From assembly GCA_025358395.1 (NCBI GenBank), contig JANYJT010000063.1, forward strand, positions 1 through 16,761: a stretch of DNA of 16,761 bases. The letters run 5' to 3'. The translations under genes and the position numbers were made by a program. Origin of the DNA: Bacteroidia bacterium. Its GTDB lineage: Bacteria > Bacteroidota > Bacteroidia > Bacteroidales > Prolixibacteraceae. The notes beneath the pieces were generated by a model. The model saw only the letters and a list, made by a program, of their open reading frames with translations. It was not told the origin of the DNA and ran no database searches. Every line of letters begins with the position of its first letter. Position 1 is the first letter of the stretch. Below, piece by piece: positions 8,139 to 13,832 of this stretch.

Positions 8139-8591
8139 TTATACAATTATAAATCGTCTGTAGTAAATTCCTGTGTAATAAAATCTTACGGAAGAAAGCA
8201 TCAGTGGTACAGACATCATAAGATAAAGAAACGCGAGGTATGGCAATGGAATCCAGCCTGTGGACCGCAAAGTAATTCCCATAGAGGTCATAAAGATCAT
8301 TACAAGATAACTCTTAAAATTAAAGAATGAAAAAAGGCAGGGATTCACTTCCTTCAATCCAAGGATCCTTAGTGTATGTTTCAGGGAAAGTTTAGAAAAA
8401 ATCCTTAGGTAGAAGATAATGCCACATGCCAGAACTCCCAACAATTTCAACCACAAAAATCTGCCGTTTGTGTCAAGCATTTTATACCCTTTGAACATTA
8501 GCATGGAACCGGCGAAAGTCCATACGCCGGCAGCAATGAATAGGAGTGTTCGCTTTGAAACAGCTGGTTTAAACCAGGATAAATTTCTCAC
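8139..8591 (-). CDS. Small four-helix integral membrane protein, unknown function
   Basis: A 150-residue protein with four probable membrane helices (about 15-34, 45-65, 93-110 and 116-136), joined by short basic loops such as RIFSKLSLKHTLR (63-75). I do not recognise a characterised family. The third and fourth helices (FKSYLVMIFMTSMGITLR, then PLPYLAFLYLMMSVPLML) carry small residues and one Arg at the membrane edge. The first codon is GTG; no in-frame ATG precedes it before an upstream TAA, and the next Met (30) would remove the first helix, so GTG is favoured. It lies 15 bases upstream of the dehydrogenase gene. A weak promoter candidate (minus-strand TATTTTTA, around 8645-8652) is in the 99-base gap before it. 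Confidence 0.7.
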   Translation of the reverse strand: MRNLSWFKPAVSKRTLLFIAAGVWTFAGSMLMFKGYKMLDTNGRFLWLKLLGVLACGIIFYLRIFSKLSLKHTLRILGLKEVNPCLFSFFNFKSYLVMIFMTSMGITLRSTGWIPLPYLAFLYLMMSVPLMLSSVRFYYTGIYYRRFIIV

Positions 8592-8690
8592 TTCAACAAT
8601 TTTAAGCTTAAGAGTTAATGGGCTTAATTATGCACTTCACCGTAAAAATATTTTCGATTTAGATGCAAATGAAAAGAAATTTTGTGACTC

Positions 8691-9011
8691 TTACTTGACA
8701 AGATCCAGAATATCGATTACCTGACCGGTTATTTTTACAATTTTTCTAAGAATCCCGGTAAGTTCTGAAAGTTTAACAGAGGTCCTGATCATCTCTTCTG
8801 TCAAAGCGCTCAGAGCCATGGTTTCATTTTTCAATTCAGATATCAGGTTCTTTTCTAAAGTCGAAACCAATAATCGTTCCAGATTTCTCAAATGAAAGGA
8901 GGCATTTTCAAGTCCAATTTGCTCATTATCAGTTAATCCTTCTTTTGCCATTTCTACCAATATTTTATTCTGGGCAATTCTGATCTCCTCAAGCGTTATT
9001 TCCTTGTCCAT
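8691..9011 (-). CDS. Small helical protein paired with a lipoprotein, unknown function
   Basis: A 106-residue protein, almost entirely helical by composition: rich in Leu, Glu, Lys and Ile, with no Pro or Cys. It has no signal peptide, so it is probably cytosolic unless carried by its partner. Heptad-like Leu/Ile spacing in residues 45-104 suggests a coiled coil or helical bundle. The C-terminal segment (about 80-105, LTGILRKIVKITGQVIDIL) is strongly amphipathic and could lie on a membrane. Its start codon is only 2 bases after the stop codon of the lipoprotein gene, so the two are translationally coupled and probably act together. No function can be assigned. Confidence 0.65.
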   Translation of the reverse strand: MDKEITLEEIRIAQNKILVEMAKEGLTDNEQIGLENASFHLRNLERLLVSTLEKNLISELKNETMALSALTEEMIRTSVKLSELTGILRKIVKITGQVIDILDLVK

Positions 9012-9013
9012 TT

Positions 9014-9922
9014 CTATTGTGGTTTACTTTTTGTAATAAAATCAACCATCACATGAAGCCTCTCAGCTTCTTTGTAATAATCATTCAGTATGACGGCAAT
9101 TTCTTTCAAACTTTTCTTTCTATTCAATGCTTCAGCGACAGCAAAATGTGCTGCCCTAAGATTTTTTACTGTACGGATGGATTGCATCCGTAATACGCTA
9201 ATTTCCTCCATTCTTTTCATCAGGGCAATGTAAGTTTTCTCGCTTTCGATGGAGGGCGGAGAGCGTTTCGTAAAGTAAAATCCGAAACTTTCATGTATCC
9301 CGGATGCCTCATTTGCAATCAGACTTATCAGAATTTCTGAGGACAAATAATTTACCATCTCCTTGCAAAGGGCAGAAACCAGTGTATCCGCCTGGTTAAC
9401 ATATTTTTTAAGTGCTTTAAATTGTCGGTTACCCAGATAGATTCGAGTGCCTGCTTCAAGCGAATTGACAAGCAATGTGCCTGATCCAGCTTGTAGCATA
9501 TCATCTCCACTCAATTTGTTGTAATATCCTATCGAAGATTCCAGGTCCTTACCAATCACTCCAAAAAGAGTGCGCCTGGTTTCGAATGGGGCATCAGACG
9601 AGAGCTGAGCCAGTCCATCTGCATATTTATCGAGAATATTAAAAACGGATCTTACCTTTCGTGGAATCTTGTCATTGATAATGCGCTCTTTTACAATCGC
9701 ATCCAATTCATTTAAGTGGGTTTTAGGGTCTGAAAATGAATTGGCGTAATAAACACCTCTGAGCTCACGGATATCCGCGAGTTCAATCCAGATTCTTTCG
9801 GGAACTACTGAGAAATTTTCAGCTTTGATTGCAAATTGATGAACAATATCCCGTTCTTGTTTGGAAACAGAAATACAGCTTCCCAGCAAGGATAGCAAAA
9901 TCAAGCAGTAAGTAATCTTCAT
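9014..9922 (-). CDS. Helical lipoprotein, unknown function
   Basis: A 302-residue protein with a clear lipoprotein signal: MKITYCLILLSLLGSC, with lipobox LGSC and the lipidated cysteine at residue 16. It should be anchored to a membrane facing the periplasm, or exported to the cell surface. Residue +2 is Ile, and no acidic Bacteroidetes surface-export signal directly follows the Cys. The mature part looks like a long helical bundle (helices about 25-60, 66-105, 113-138, 165-205, 225-265 and 272-300), broken by a Gly/Ser-containing segment at 141-165. I do not recognise the family. It is the first gene of a two-gene unit with the 106-residue protein. Its promoter is not obvious; minus-strand TACTTTTC at 9938-9945 is one mismatch from the -7 consensus. 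Confidence 0.7.
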   Translation of the reverse strand: MKITYCLILLSLLGSCISVSKQERDIVHQFAIKAENFSVVPERIWIELADIRELRGVYYANSFSDPKTHLNELDAIVKERIINDKIPRKVRSVFNILDKYADGLAQLSSDAPFETRRTLFGVIGKDLESSIGYYNKLSGDDMLQAGSGTLLVNSLEAGTRIYLGNRQFKALKKYVNQADTLVSALCKEMVNYLSSEILISLIANEASGIHESFGFYFTKRSPPSIESEKTYIALMKRMEEISVLRMQSIRTVKNLRAAHFAVAEALNRKKSLKEIAVILNDYYKEAERLHVMVDFITKSKPQ

Positions 9923-9950
9923 ATAAGGGAGTTAAGGGAAAAGTAAAGAG

Positions 9951-9971
9951 CTGAGAACTGAGAAGTTGAGC
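9951..9971. repeat. Short 7-base tandem array (CTGAGAA type)
   Basis: Two exact CTGAGAA units followed by a diverged third (GTTGAGC), in register with period 7. It lies 29 bases upstream of the lipoprotein start, in the region between that gene and the trp promoter. It is the leftmost of the short arrays seen in this window. Confidence 0.6.
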
Positions 9972-10054
9972 GTTAAATTATTTAAGAAATGTTATGTAGC
10001 GATATATTTACAAGAAAAACGATTGGCGTGTGAAATTGTTTACTTTTTTAAGAA

Positions 10055-10068
10055 TTTTTTTAAAAAAA
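10055..10068 (+). promoter_or_regulatory. T7A7 tract upstream of the trp promoter (UP-element-like)
   Basis: Seven T followed by seven A, inside a longer AT-rich run (about 10041-10068). The tract ends 24 bases before the -7 box, roughly -39 to -52 from the inferred start, which is where an UP element would contact the RNA polymerase alpha subunit. The role is inferred from composition and position. Confidence 0.4.
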
Positions 10069-10092
10069 CAGGGGTTCGTAAAGAATTTTTCC

Positions 10093-10100
10093 TAGTTTTG
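10093..10100 (+). promoter_or_regulatory. trp operon promoter, Bacteroidetes-type -7 box
   Basis: TAGTTTTG is a full match to TAnnTTTG. It places the transcript start near 10106, about 12 bases before the leader peptide ATG at 10118, and gives a leader RNA of about 150 bases up to the terminator. No good TTTG -33 element is present at the usual spacing; the AT tract upstream may compensate. Confidence 0.65.
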
Positions 10101-10117
10101 CGGCAAACAAGTTTAGA

Positions 10118-10180
10118 ATGAAAACACTTTTGGTGAATACATATTGGTGGTGGCTCGATTATAACTTTCAAAAGTCGTAA
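10118..10180 (+). CDS. trpL: trp operon leader peptide
   Basis: A 20-codon reading frame that encodes MKTLLVNTYWWWLDYNFQKS and ends in TAA. Three consecutive Trp codons (10145-10153, residues 10-12) in so short a frame are the hallmark of a trp attenuator leader. The frame lies directly behind a promoter box and 35 bases before a strong intrinsic terminator that precedes trpB. The expected role is as a sensor: ribosomes stall at the Trp codons when charged tRNA-Trp is scarce. The C-terminal part after WWW (LDYNFQKS) places the stop codon 11 bases before the proposed antiterminator arm, so a ribosome resting at the stop would cover that arm. The peptide itself probably has no function after synthesis. 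Confidence 0.9.
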   Translation: MKTLLVNTYWWWLDYNFQKS

Positions 10181-10215
10181 GGAAGCAGCGTTTGTATTTA
10201 CCTGAAAAATATAGT

Positions 10216-10258
10216 AAACAAGAGACCTGTCGCACCTGCGACAGGTCTCTTGTTTTTT
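10216..10258 (+). terminator. Attenuator terminator hairpin before trpB
   Basis: A perfect 18-bp inverted repeat (10216-10233 with 10238-10255; core GAGACCTGTCGC) has a 4-base loop ACCT and is followed by a T run (10253-10258). This is the strongest hairpin noticed in the window. It lies between the leader peptide and trpB in an operon otherwise lacking terminators, which fits transcription attenuation and not the end of a gene. Confidence 0.9.
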
Positions 10259-10261
10259 AGA

Positions 10262-10296
10262 GACATGAGACATAAGACATGAGACATGAGAGACAA
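10262..10296. repeat. 7-base tandem array (GACATGA type)
   Basis: Five units in register: GACATGA three times exactly, one GACATAA variant and a diverged last unit GAGACAA. It begins directly after the attenuator terminator, in the untranslated stretch before trpB. Confidence 0.75.
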
Positions 10297-10325
10297 AATT
10301 TTCGCCTAAAAGCTATTGGAAAAAA

Positions 10326-10346
10326 CTAACAGCTAATCGCTAAAAT
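10326..10346. repeat. Short 7-base array (CTAAnnn type)
   Basis: Three consecutive units CTAACAG, CTAATCG and CTAAAAT, in register with period 7, 22 bases before the trpB start. It is more diverged than the other arrays and could be chance in AT-rich DNA, but it shares their period and setting. Confidence 0.4.
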
Positions 10347-10368
10347 AACAGATATTAAAACAAAATAT

Positions 10369-11550
10369 ATGAACACTTATCAGGCAGATGAAAATGGATA
10401 TTACGGAGAATTTGGCGGTGCCTACATTCCTGAGATACTTCACAAGTGCGTTACAGAACTGCAAAACACCTATTTGGGCGTTATTGAAAGTGAGGAATTC
10501 AGAGAAGAATTTGACCAATTGCTTCAGGATTATGTTGGGCGTCCTTCACCTCTTTACCTGGCAAAAAGGCTCAGTGCAAAATACGGTTGCAAGATCTATC
10601 TAAAGCGGGAAGATCTCAACCATACCGGGGCACACAAGATAAACAATACCATTGGCCAGATCCTGCTAGCGCGAAAAATGGGCAAAACCCGTATCATTGC
10701 CGAGACAGGAGCCGGACAGCATGGTGTGGCCACTGCTACCGTTTGTGCATTGATGGACATGGAATGTGTGGTTTATATGGGGAAAACTGATATCGAGCGC
10801 CAACACGTCAATGTTCAGAAAATGAATATGCTGGGGGCTGAAGTCAGACCGGTAACTTCAGGCAATATGACCCTGAAAGATGCTACCAACGAAGCCATTC
10901 GTGATTGGTGTTGCAATCCCGCGGACACTTTTTACATTATTGGTTCGACGGTTGGTCCACATCCCTATCCGGACATGGTTGCCAGACTGCAGTCTGTTAT
11001 CAGTGCGGAGATTAAGAAACAGCTTCTGGTAAAAGAAGGACGCGACTATCCCGATTACCTGATTGCCTGTGTAGGGGGCGGCAGCAATGCAGCCGGAACC
11101 ATCTTTCATTATCTTGATGATGAACACGTGAAGATAGTACTTGCTGAGGCCGGCGGACTCGGAATTGCCTCCGGTCAAAGTGCCGCGACCATTCAATTGG
11201 GAAGAATAGGCATCCTTCATGGCTCCAAATCGCTTGTGATGCAAAGCGAAGATGGCCAGATTGAGGAGCCTTATTCTATTTCTGCCGGGTTGGACTATCC
11301 CGGAATCGGGCCAATGCATGCCCATCTGGCCACAACAAAGCGCGCAACGATTCTTGCTGTTGACGATGATGAAGCCTTGGAAGCCGCATTCGAATTAACA
11401 AAATTGGAAGGCATCATCCCGGCTCTTGAGTCGGCCCATGCCTTGGGAGCTCTTTCCAAAGTGGCTTTTAATTCCACGGATGTGGTTGTTTTGACCCTAT
11501 CGGGAAGAGGGGATAAGGACATGGATACTTATATAAAAGTTATGAGTTAG
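10369..11550 (+). CDS. trpB: Tryptophan synthase beta chain
   Basis: A 393-residue PLP enzyme that condenses indole with L-serine to give L-tryptophan, as the beta subunit of the alpha2-beta2 tryptophan synthase complex. PLP binds Lys90 in the motif HTGAHKINN (85-93); the phosphate loop GGGSN is at 236-240. The catalytic acid Glu112 lies in AETGAGQHG (111-119) and Asp309 in GLDYPGIGP. Length and N-terminus (YYGEFGGAYIPE) mark the ordinary TrpB1 type that pairs with TrpA. Here trpB is the first structural gene and trpA the last, unlike the adjacent trpBA of enterobacteria. Expression should be set by the attenuator upstream. The stop codon is TAG, inside the first unit of a 7-base repeat array. 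Confidence 0.97.
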   Translation: MNTYQADENGYYGEFGGAYIPEILHKCVTELQNTYLGVIESEEFREEFDQLLQDYVGRPSPLYLAKRLSAKYGCKIYLKREDLNHTGAHKINNTIGQILLARKMGKTRIIAETGAGQHGVATATVCALMDMECVVYMGKTDIERQHVNVQKMNMLGAEVRPVTSGNMTLKDATNEAIRDWCCNPADTFYIIGSTVGPHPYPDMVARLQSVISAEIKKQLLVKEGRDYPDYLIACVGGGSNAAGTIFHYLDDEHVKIVLAEAGGLGIASGQSAATIQLGRIGILHGSKSLVMQSEDGQIEEPYSISAGLDYPGIGPMHAHLATTKRATILAVDDDEALEAAFELTKLEGIIPALESAHALGALSKVAFNSTDVVVLTLSGRGDKDMDTYIKVMS

Positions 11551-11599
11551 GAGTTAAGAGTTATAAGACATGAGATATAAGAGATGAGACATGAGAATA
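11544..11599. repeat. 7-base tandem array (GAGTTAT/GAGACAT type) overlapping the trpB stop
   Basis: Eight consecutive 7-base units in perfect register, with consensus near GAGnnAT (for example GAGTTAG, GAGTTAA, GAGTTAT, GAGATAT, GAGACAT). The first unit contains the last bases of trpB, including its TAG stop. Units vary in sequence, but spacing is strictly 7. Because 7 is not a multiple of 3, stop triplets recur in all forward frames. Confidence 0.8.
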
Positions 11600-11652
11600 A
11601 AATGGCAGGAGGGATAAAATTGGTTGAATACTCAGCAACAAGAGGAGTAACT

Positions 11653-11692
11653 CTCCTATTCTCCAAGTCTCCTAGTCTCCTAGTCTCCTAGT
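11653..11692. repeat. 8-base tandem array (CTCCTAGT) before trpE
   Basis: Five units of 8 bases in register: CTCCTATT, CTCCAAGT and three exact CTCCTAGT copies. It lies in the 172-base trpB-trpE gap, 30 bases before the trpE start. It is pyrimidine-rich, while the array at 11544-11599 is purine-rich, so the two could pair partially in RNA. The 53 bases between them hold no clear feature; TAAAATTG at 11615-11622 is one mismatch from a -7 box. Confidence 0.8.
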
Positions 11693-11722
11693 CCATTTTA
11701 CAAATTATTAAAGATGAAATAA

Positions 11723-13138
11723 ATGAATACACCAAAGCAATATCATTACAGCGCGGCCGGCAAACAAGTACTTGGGGATTTACATACCCCGGTAAGCATT
11801 TATCTGAAAGTGCGCGACGTTTACCCCGAATCGGTGCTTCTTGAAAGTTCGGACTTCCACGCGGGAGAAAACAGTCTCTCGTTTATTGCTTTGCATCCCA
11901 TCGCCAGGGTTGGGATCAACAGTGGCATCTGTACAGAGCAATTCCCGGATGGAGAAGTGGCAGAACGAGATCTGAAAGGAGAATATGGAGTGGCGGAGGC
12001 ACTGAATCAATTCATGAAAAGGTTTGAAGTATCCGGCCCTCATGCAGATATCTGCGGGGTATTTGGATACACCTCCTTTGATACAGTACGCTACCTGGAA
12101 AAGATAGAAGTTATCGAAAGTCATCAGGTAGAAAATGATGCGCCCGATCTGCTGTATATTCTTTACAAATATATCATGGTATTTAACCATTATAAAGATG
12201 AGTTAACGCTGATCGAACTGACTGAAGATGGCGAAGTGCCTAACCTTGAGGAACTCGAAAATCTTATTTCCAACCGTAATTATGCCTCATACGATTTCAG
12301 CCTAAATGGTAAAGAACGATCGCCAATTTCTGATGAAAAATACAGGGAGATGGTTCGAAAAGGGATATCCCACTGCCTGCGCGGTGATGTTTTCCAGGTT
12401 GTGCTCTCCCGAAGGTTCGAACAACCCTTCCAGGGCGATGATTTTAAAGTCTACCGGGCATTGAGAAGCGTAAACCCCTCTCCTTACCTCTTCTATTTTG
12501 ATTTTGGCGGATTCCGGATTTTCGGCTCTTCGCCGGAGACACATTGTAAAATATCCAATGGCAAAGCGACCATCGATCCGATCGCGGGGACCGTACGCAG
12601 AAGTGGCGATGCGCTCCAGGATAAGGCCCTGAGCGAGTCGCTTCTTCAGGATCCAAAGGAGAATGCCGAACATGTGATGCTGGTCGACCTCGCACGCAAT
12701 GACCTGAGCCGCAACTGTTCTGACGTCGGTATCAATTTTTACAAAGAGGTTCATTACTACTCACATGTGATCCACCTGGTTTCCCGCGTGAGCGGAACCA
12801 TCCTACCTGAAAGCAACCCCATCAAAACTTTTGCAGATACATTCCCTGCCGGAACATTGAGTGGAGCCCCTAAAGTCAGGGCTATGCAGCTGATTTCAGA
12901 AATTGAACCCCACAACAGGGGAGCCTATGGAGGATGCATCGGCTTTATCGGTTTCAGCGGCAACCTCAATCAGGCTATCACCATCCGGACTTTCGTGAGT
13001 CGCGGAAATACCCTCTTTTATCAGGCAGGCGCCGGAATCGTGGCAAAAAGCAACGACGAGAGCGAACTGCAGGAGGTCAACAACAAACTTGGTGCCCTAA
13101 AAAAAGCCATCGACATTGCCACAACCCTGAAAAATTAA
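11723..13138 (+). CDS. trpE: Anthranilate synthase component I
   Basis: A 471-residue chorismate-using enzyme that forms anthranilate from chorismate with ammonia supplied by TrpG, the first step of the pathway. The N-terminal domain carries LLESSDF (39-45); the LLES motif is the known tryptophan feedback-binding element, so end-product inhibition is expected. The catalytic domain (about 205-465) has FGSSPETH (267-274), IDPIAGTVRR (284-293), the metal-binding region ENAEHVMLVDLARND (313-327), HLVS (351-354) and FPAGTLSGAPK (374-384). All are complete. The pairing with trpG 5 bases downstream supports TrpE over the related PabB. The ATG at 11723 fits the family N-terminus. The GC-richer coding style is shared with the other trp genes. 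Confidence 0.95.
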   Translation: MNTPKQYHYSAAGKQVLGDLHTPVSIYLKVRDVYPESVLLESSDFHAGENSLSFIALHPIARVGINSGICTEQFPDGEVAERDLKGEYGVAEALNQFMKRFEVSGPHADICGVFGYTSFDTVRYLEKIEVIESHQVENDAPDLLYILYKYIMVFNHYKDELTLIELTEDGEVPNLEELENLISNRNYASYDFSLNGKERSPISDEKYREMVRKGISHCLRGDVFQVVLSRRFEQPFQGDDFKVYRALRSVNPSPYLFYFDFGGFRIFGSSPETHCKISNGKATIDPIAGTVRRSGDALQDKALSESLLQDPKENAEHVMLVDLARNDLSRNCSDVGINFYKEVHYYSHVIHLVSRVSGTILPESNPIKTFADTFPAGTLSGAPKVRAMQLISEIEPHNRGAYGGCIGFIGFSGNLNQAITIRTFVSRGNTLFYQAGAGIVAKSNDESELQEVNNKLGALKKAIDIATTLKN

Positions 13139-13143
13139 GAAAA

Positions 13144-13716
13144 ATGAAGAAAATATTGTTGATAGACAACTACGACTCTTTTACGTACAACCTGGTGCAT
13201 CTGATCAAATCACTGGGTTTTGAGGTAGATGTCAGGCGAAATGATGCCATTTCCATTGAAGAGGCAAGTGATTTCGACAAGATTTTGCTGAGTCCCGGAC
13301 CGGGAATTCCGTCTGAAGCAGGTTTGCTGCCTGACATTGTGAAACATTTTGCTTCTACCAAAAGTATCCTGGGCGTTTGTCTCGGACATCAGGCTATCGG
13401 TGAAGTATTTGGCGCAACACTGATCAATCTCAAAGAGGTCCACCACGGAGTGGCATCTCAAATAAATGTAATTGGTGACGATCTCCTCTTTAAGGGACTG
13501 GGCAGCTCTTTTGAGGCAGGCAGATACCACTCCTGGGCAGTCAGTCCTGTTGGATTTCCGGATGATCTGGAGGTAACAGCCCTGGATGATTCAGGCGAAA
13601 TCATGGCTTTGCGTCATAAAACTTATGATGTACGAGGAGTACAGTTTCATCCGGAATCGGTGCTGACCCCAGTCGGAAGTAAGATTATGCAAAACTGGCT
13701 GGAAGAGAAGTTATGA
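13144..13716 (+). CDS. trpG: Anthranilate synthase glutamine amidotransferase component II
   Basis: A 190-residue class I glutamine amidotransferase that hydrolyses glutamine and passes ammonia to TrpE; in some bacteria the same subunit also serves PabB. The catalytic triad is Cys79 (GVCLGHQ, 77-83), His169 and Glu171 (VQFHPES). The oxyanion region PGPGIP (51-56) and N-terminal ILLIDNYDSFTYN are typical. The frame stays open upstream into trpE as far as 12934, but only the ATG at 13144 gives the conserved N-terminus and normal length, 5 bases after the trpE stop. It is not fused to TrpE or TrpD. The TGA stop lies within the first GTTATGA unit of a repeat array. Confidence 0.95.
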   Translation: MKKILLIDNYDSFTYNLVHLIKSLGFEVDVRRNDAISIEEASDFDKILLSPGPGIPSEAGLLPDIVKHFASTKSILGVCLGHQAIGEVFGATLINLKEVHHGVASQINVIGDDLLFKGLGSSFEAGRYHSWAVSPVGFPDDLEVTALDDSGEIMALRHKTYDVRGVQFHPESVLTPVGSKIMQNWLEEKL

Positions 13717-13730
13717 GTTATGAGTTATGA
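13710..13730. repeat. 7-base tandem array (GTTATGA) overlapping the trpG stop
   Basis: Three exact GTTATGA units. The first contains the trpG stop codon TGA (13714-13716). The unit is a rotation of GAGTTAT, which also occurs at the trpB stop, so both stop codons seem to lie in the same repeat family. Confidence 0.75.
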
Positions 13731-13759
13731 CGATGCGATCTTGATTGAAGCGTTCTTCA

Positions 13760-13794
13760 CTTTAGCCTTTTGACTTTAGCCTTTAGCCTTAAAC
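13760..13794. repeat. 7-base tandem array (CTTTAGC) before trpD
   Basis: Five units with period 7: three exact CTTTAGC, one CTTTTGA and a diverged CTTAAAC. It fills the middle of the 116-base trpG-trpD gap. The remaining bases up to trpD are AT-rich with no terminator-like hairpin. Confidence 0.75.
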
Positions 13795-13832
13795 TTCTGT
13801 AAATTATATTATCATCAAAAAAGAGACACTTT

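Larger units (their letters stand above)
10106..10258 (+). promoter_or_regulatory. Tryptophan attenuator (leader RNA)
   Basis: The leader transcript can fold into alternatives. A 7-bp helix, ACUUUUG (10126-10132) with CAAAAGU (10169-10175), encloses the Trp codons and would be opened by the translating ribosome. A proposed antiterminator pairs 10191-10201 with 10214-10222 (5 pairs, a 2-base bulge, then 4 pairs). Bases 10185-10188 (GCAG) could add pairs with CUGC at 10236-10239. This would take the base of the terminator stem. With Trp abundant, the ribosome reaches the stop at 10178-10180, covers the 10191 arm, and the terminator forms; with Trp scarce, it stalls at 10145-10153 and leaves the arm free. 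The leader peptide and terminator are clear; the antiterminator is weak and inferred. Confidence 0.8.

Noticed and set aside
8419..8724. 101-codon open frame on the plus strand
   Set aside because: It overlaps the membrane protein and the end of the small helical protein on the opposite strand; its composition is not protein-like and it has no promoter or context support.
10055..10068. T7A7 palindrome considered as an intrinsic terminator
   Set aside because: It has no GC-containing stem or loop and ends 24 bases upstream of a full TAnnTTTG box; an AT-rich upstream promoter element is the better reading.
10149..10227. Possible pairing of the Trp codon region (10149-10156) with the terminator left arm (10222-10227)
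   Set aside because: Only six pairs with a two-base bulge, and the Trp codons would be covered by the stalled ribosome just when antitermination is needed.
10040..10273. 77-codon open frame on the minus strand over the trp leader
   Set aside because: It runs antisense through the promoter, leader peptide and terminator hairpin, has low-complexity composition and no recognisable protein features.
10858..11325. 155-codon open frame antisense to trpB
   Set aside because: Shadow of a complete, motif-rich trpB; no protein family features of its own.
10262..11692. Tandem arrays considered as a CRISPR array
   Set aside because: Units are 7-8 bases with no spacers, far shorter than CRISPR repeats, and no cas gene is present.
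12934..13143. Open frame extending trpG upstream into the 3' end of trpE
   Set aside because: The translated extension has no family similarity and overlaps trpE completely; the conserved TrpG N-terminus starts at the ATG at 13144, 5 bases after the trpE stop.
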